Source: Allantophomopsis cytisporea
Lineage: Eukaryota; Ascomycota; Leotiomycetes; Phacidiales; Phacidiaceae
Direction: 5' to 3'
Assembly: GCA_024752435.1 (NCBI GenBank)
Contig: CP103029.1
Location: 124,001 to 188,000 of the forward strand
DNA length: 64,000 nt
Positions 59,469-64,000 of the stretch are shown here, in pieces; the first letter of the stretch is position 1, and every line of letters begins with the position of its first letter. The notes below the pieces were generated by a model. That model was given only the letters and a program-made list of their open reading frames with translations, had not been told where the DNA came from and did not search any database. The position numbers and the translations under genes are program-made.

Positions 59469-62400
59469 ACAAGGCTGAAACTAAGGCGCCAGTGTTCGCT
59501 GCTTGCAGTCTATTATTTTCTAACGAGTCAGAGCATTGCTCTTGATACTGCGTTATTTAGATGTCTATCTGCTGGTGATTTGACCTACCTCATTCACTTT
59601 CCATAATCAGTGGCTTTCAATGCGATATGAAACTATGAGTGGCCAGATCAATTCATATGATTTTACAGAACCGAAAGGTCCCTTCTCAGATATTGTACAT
59701 GTACAGAGTGATTTCCTTGCTTCAATGACTGTGATAAATGAATATGCCTCCAGTATCTAACTTATGCATTGTAGGTTGCTCAATGACAACATTATAAAAA
59801 CAAAAGAAATCATCGCGTGGTGCGAAGGATTGTGCAGAATAGTACTGGTCGTACATGTTTGTGCTGGCTCAGATAGAATGTGTCATGCTTATCCAGTTCT
59901 GTACTACGTGTTCTCTTCCGCCTTACACTAATTTCCCTTTTTCCTTAGGGGAGTTCAATCATTGTTATGCAAATCTTAATAACATAAGTCGTTGTGGCGA
60001 GGAAGCCGGCGATAAGTGAAATAGCAACTTGGTTAGTCAAGAAGTATGAGTGCCATGCTGGGATTTTGAATTTGATGAATTTCCAGCCCTGAAGCAGATT
60101 CCTTGGCCGCTCTCGCTATTTCTTGAATAACTTAACAAGAGAAGCAAAACTATAGTCCTCTATCATGTGGTCCGAATATTTAACTTATGTATAGATGTTC
60201 CTCTCACTCATTTCTTCTGTGGCTATAGGAGCTATCACCACGTTTTGGCTATGTGAGAGTTTTCTGTCAAATGTAATGCGAGCTCTCACTACCATTACGA
60301 ATTGGTACCAGACTGTCTCAACCTGTACACCAGAACAGGAGTGCATGGGGATGGATGAGATTGTTTGGAAGTTACAAAAAGCATAATAATATTGCCCGTT
60401 CCCCACCTCAATTGTAATATATACTAGGGAAAATGCATCAATCTCGACATAAACCTGGGAGTGACGCTGACGAGAATGCGTGCGAGATTATTTTCTCTAC
60501 TAGAAGCCCACGAAGTTGCACGATTCAGTCCGAAAGCAACATCTGGATCTAACCTAAGAAATCAGTGGCTATGATGCGGGATATCTTCATCTCAGCTTCA
60601 TATTAGAAGATACAACAGTCAAATGGTTTATGGCTTTCGACACACGGCTTCTCCTTGCTAAGCATACCGGTATCTCCTCAGAATCAAACAACTCAAAAAT
60701 TGAAGACGATCTCTCATCACGCGCTTCTTTTCAACGGCTGATCAGGGTATATCCTTTCATATTCTCTGAGTCGTTTAATTCTAAGGTTTTTATTCTTCGT
60801 AGTACATGCCGTTTTCTCAGAATATAGTTAGCAGTATATGCTGTATATTCGATGCAGAACTAGTGGTGTAACTCGATACTCAAGGCACGATGAGCGATGC
60901 ATGCCCTGTATTCAGTACTCAAGTAGTGACTTATACCGTGTAATGAGAGATAATCAGTTGTATGCTGTGTATTCAGGGCATTGTTGTTGTGCGAGAATTC
61001 CGTTGTAGTTCTCGCCGTTTTCGTGCAAGCGGCTCTTGTGAGATGCCTTCTCGATCGCCCTTTAGTCGACATCTCCACATAATCCAAATAACACCAGGCG
61101 AAGAGTATATTAGTCAAATCTTCCCTTTGCCTTATCCGTTTCCGAAAGAACTAATACCGGCTGCGCTAAACAAGATAGAATCCAGATCGACACGAGGAAA
61201 ATCTACGTGTTCATGAATATGCGGAGTTATATACGATCATCAACGTCGGACAAAAAGAATAGATTATCTGATTACCATAAAATGTCTTACAGTCTAACAA
61301 ATCCCATTAGGTGGAATATCTGCAGGAAAGCTTACAACTGGGAGGTAGTCGACCCGATCTATGGCATTGTTATTGAAATAAATTGGATAGCCGTAGTAAA
61401 GGTAACGATGCATGCGTAAGGATCATTCATCGGGCCGCACTGAGAAGACTTTTGTGCTAAATCTTAATGTGTATCTTCCTTATCCTGTGTTGTATGGCAG
61501 AAGTTCCTCTTGTCTCGGAGATGCAAAATATATTTGCACGAAACTTGAGAAGATAAGATAGACTCCAAAAAAGCTCTTCCTAACCATAACTCCGTATATC
61601 TAATGGGAAATGAAATATAGTCTTAGCTATACTGAAAGACACCCAGAAAATACAATCAAGACTATACAATAGAGAAGAATTCAAATCCAAAGATTAGGTG
61701 ACGGAGTTCGATGTAACTTTTGCAGATTCGGCTTCTGTTGCCTTATACGTCTTAGTATCGTCGACTGCCCGATCGAACTATGCCTCTCCCAGCGCATTTC
61801 TTAGATAGACTTGCCTAGAAGCATATGATATTATGCTTGGAAAACGTCTGCTCTTCTGGCCAGTTTACTATACTGCTCTAAGATATCCGTCTATTTGGTT
61901 ATTCGATCCGGCCGCTTTCGTCCTTCTTGCTAGATAAATGGACCTGAAGAGCTTCAACTCTGAATTCGTGATCTTTGATTTGTCTTCTGATATAGTTAGA
62001 TGTCGGATATGAATGGAACATACACAACTGACCTTGGCCAGTATTTCTATGAAAAGCGACTTGTTCAATAATCCTCGATACACATACGTACTTTATTTGT
62101 TTTCTTACATTATTGATCATCACTTCGAAAGCTGGTACTTCTGAGTACTGCAGTTCTACTTCTGGTCTAAAAATAATGAAATTATATAACAGCAGAAAGA
62201 AGCTTTGTAGACCAGCTAATCACTTACATTTGCCAAGTAAATTGAGTTAACTACCCTGGACCGAACCACAAAGTCGCACAATGACAACGAGTATGTGAGT
62301 TTCGTGTGCTTGTATCGTTGACATCGTAAAAAAGGACTTTACTCCACTCGTATATATTTTAAATTCTCTCTGGAGCCTTCTATAAGAGCTGTGAGCTGCC

Positions 62401-62482
62401 GTGTCATGGTCAGAAGTAATTGCAAAATAGTTACAACAAACATTAAGCTGGCACGTAACGTTACTTTAGGCATTCTTGAGTT

Positions 62483-63024
62483 ATGTATATTTTCTTGACC
62501 TTACACCGTCTCGCTTTCGTATCCAACGAGATCCTTGGTAAGGACAATGCACAGTCCGCACGCCTTGTTGCTCAGAATGTGCCTTTTTGTGCTTTTCTAG
62601 CTCCACGAACCCATTCTGAAAATCCTACCGAACAATTGCAACAGCTGATTGCCGACGGTGCAGATGTGGTTGAGGTTATCACTATCAAAGTTCATTGGAT
62701 TGTAGAAAACAGAGTGCTCTGAGAACATATTCTAGGCAGGTTAATAGTTTTTGAACTCACCCAATATGAGAATATTGTCTTCCTTAAAGCAGATCATATA
62801 TCGTTAAGCCTCTTGATGGAGTTTTCGACGATATAATGTCAAGTGTGCTTCCGAACAAGGACGATAGAACAAATATCAACGAGGACGAATCTCCTCAATC
62901 AACTTTATATATGATGGTTGGAAATTGTGGTCTACAGGAACTGCCTCATCATTATACCGCTGAGAGCTGTCGGCGATCTGAATATCGAGTTCCTCATTCT
63001 CCACTCATCCATTGCCTTATATGA
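62483..63024 (+). pseudogene. Decayed GT8-family (glycogenin-like) glycosyltransferase
   Basis: Three pieces line up with one fungal GT8 protein. The first (62483-62719) starts MYIFLTLHRLAFVSNEILG and includes LIADGADVVEV. After an in-frame TGA at 62720-62722, the same frame continues with GRLIVFELTQYENIVFLKAD, which resembles the family's donor-site segment. Near 62804 the reading shifts by one base to VKPLDGVFDDIMSSVLP and NEDESPQSTLYMMVGN, ending at the stop at 63022-63024. So there is at least one stop, one frameshift, a region of poor match around 62570-62630, and loss of the 3' part of the domain; the canonical DxD aspartates are also damaged. GT8 members transfer sugars from nucleotide donors. 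Recognition rests on remembered family motifs, so a protein search is needed to confirm it. Confidence 0.65.
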
Positions 63025-64000
63025 ATAATACATGCCTGTCACTGCCATCAAAGATAGGTATCCTAGCGGATCACTAAAGTAGGATCTATAGAACAACATT
63101 CACCGTACGAAAAGGAATACTATGGAAGCAAATCAATTCATACTAGACTGCAAATAATGTCTTGTTCAACGATTACAAAGATTGCATCGCGAGCTTTCTT
63201 AAAATATTGGTCACTTGGCGAGACCAACAGTGAATACTTCCTACGATATAACTTCGTCTATATCGTTTGTAAACGGTTTGTTCTACCATCATTAGTCTCT
63301 AGAAATTGCTGCTGGAAAGTCTTTGAAAGTGGACGTACCTGAGCCCCTCCTACCGCGTAATTAGAAGGTCTTTAATGTGAGAAACTTATAAGTGAGAGTC
63401 AACTATTGCTCAAATCTTAACAGATTCTTTATTCTTATTGATAAGCGTCGCTCTAAGTGTGCCTATAAGCTTTTTTTAATACCATAACATGTCTACGATT
63501 CAAGCACTTCTGTTGAATTATCTTAGCATCTATACGTACCTTAATAAGGTAGTCTTCTATTAAGAAGCCGACGTACAACTATGTATTCACTCTTCCCTTG
63601 CTGTTTACAGCCTAAAAACGAAGGATCATAATTGTGATATATGTTATGTTGAAACGCGAATGACCATTTATCAGCTACTCTGATTCTGAAACTCGCACGA
63701 ACAATTCTTATTCTTTGGTTGTTACACAATCGAAGATGTTAGTCTGTATAAAGACATGAAGCATTCAACAGATTATCAGAGATCTGTTGAAATCATTATA
63801 GAATAAATAGAGAGAAAGTGGCAAAGACTTCACAATGAAGCCACTGTAATCGTAGTTGAAACATAGTCTTTTGATAGAGCAAAAGCGAGAAGAGCAAAGA
63901 AAGCATCACCAACCAACAACAAGCCACACCAGCTGCACCAGAAAACCCCCTTGAAGGGATTTTGCTGATTTCACAGTAGTCCTTGGCCCAGACAGGTGAA

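Larger units (their letters stand above)
58616..64000. other. AT-rich, gene-poor right flank
   Basis: In 5.4 kb I find only the GT8 relic (62483-63024), a 60-bp imperfect duplication (59345-59468) and scattered short frames without domains. The base composition is visibly AT-richer than in the gene-rich left half. This could be a decaying or repeat-induced-mutated accessory segment; that is inference. Confidence 0.55.

Noticed and set aside
60195..60386. 63-residue frame with a hydrophobic start
   Set aside because: Weakly secretory-looking N-terminus, but it is very short, lies in decayed AT-rich DNA and has no family resemblance.
1..64000. tRNA, 5S rRNA and telomere-repeat signals
   Set aside because: By eye, GGTTCGA-like strings fall inside protein genes without a matching cloverleaf. 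No 5S-like box and no TTAGGG array was seen. A tRNA-finding program would be decisive.
1..64000. Transposons and CRISPR-like arrays
   Set aside because: No reverse transcriptase, transposase or integrase motif, no long terminal or inverted repeats, and no regularly spaced repeats. The arrays seen are simple tandem repeats.

Overview
The window is nuclear DNA of a filamentous ascomycete (Pezizomycotina). The evidence is the gene set (PAC1/NudF, Stu2/XMAP215, Cdc24, Vps13, a Slimb-type F-box/WD40 protein, a Zn2Cys6 regulator, a Stealth-family protein), short introns of about 48-60 bp with CTRAY-type branch points, and long microsatellite-rich spacers. A leotiomycete is my guess, not shown by the sequence. 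I recognise thirteen protein genes, one very small probable gene and one decayed gene. Exon borders were worked out by hand from splice signals and protein continuity, and each completed model is a multiple of three.

Layout. 0-2.25 kb: no gene. 2.26-11 kb: a TOG-domain microtubule polymerase (-), then the dynein regulator PAC1 (+), then an NmrA-like oxidoreductase-fold protein (-). 11.3-13.7 kb: a 790-residue serine/acid-rich protein I do not recognise. 13.7-21.5 kb: almost empty except for a tiny Cys/His protein gene (18.0-18.4 kb) just downstream of a 151-bp tandem duplication. 21.5-24.9 kb: the spliceosome-disassembly factor TFIP11/Ntr1 (-) and mitochondrial ribosomal protein MRP10 (+), divergent over 242 bp. 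26.2-29.7 kb: CDC24 (-). 29.7-35.3 kb: a 5.6-kb gene-free interval rich in simple repeats. 35.3-40.9 kb: an F-box/WD40 ubiquitin-ligase subunit and a SET-domain methyltransferase, both (+). 42.5-52.1 kb: VPS13, 3,203 residues. 53.6-58.6 kb: a Zn2Cys6 regulator and a Stealth-type sugar-phosphate transferase, both (-). 58.6-64 kb: AT-rich, gene-poor, with a frame-broken GT8 glycosyltransferase relic at 62.5-63.0 kb.

Most genes are conserved housekeeping genes. Several concern microtubules and cell polarity (Stu2-like, PAC1, CDC24), but nothing shows that they are co-regulated. I found no RNA gene, CRISPR array, intact transposon or clearly novel multi-gene system. The most unusual items are a 48-bp, stop-free, in-frame intron inside the catalytic CR1 motif of the Stealth protein; the hairpin-bearing tandem duplication ahead of the tiny Cys/His gene; a GC-AG intron in the F-box gene; and the GT8 relic.
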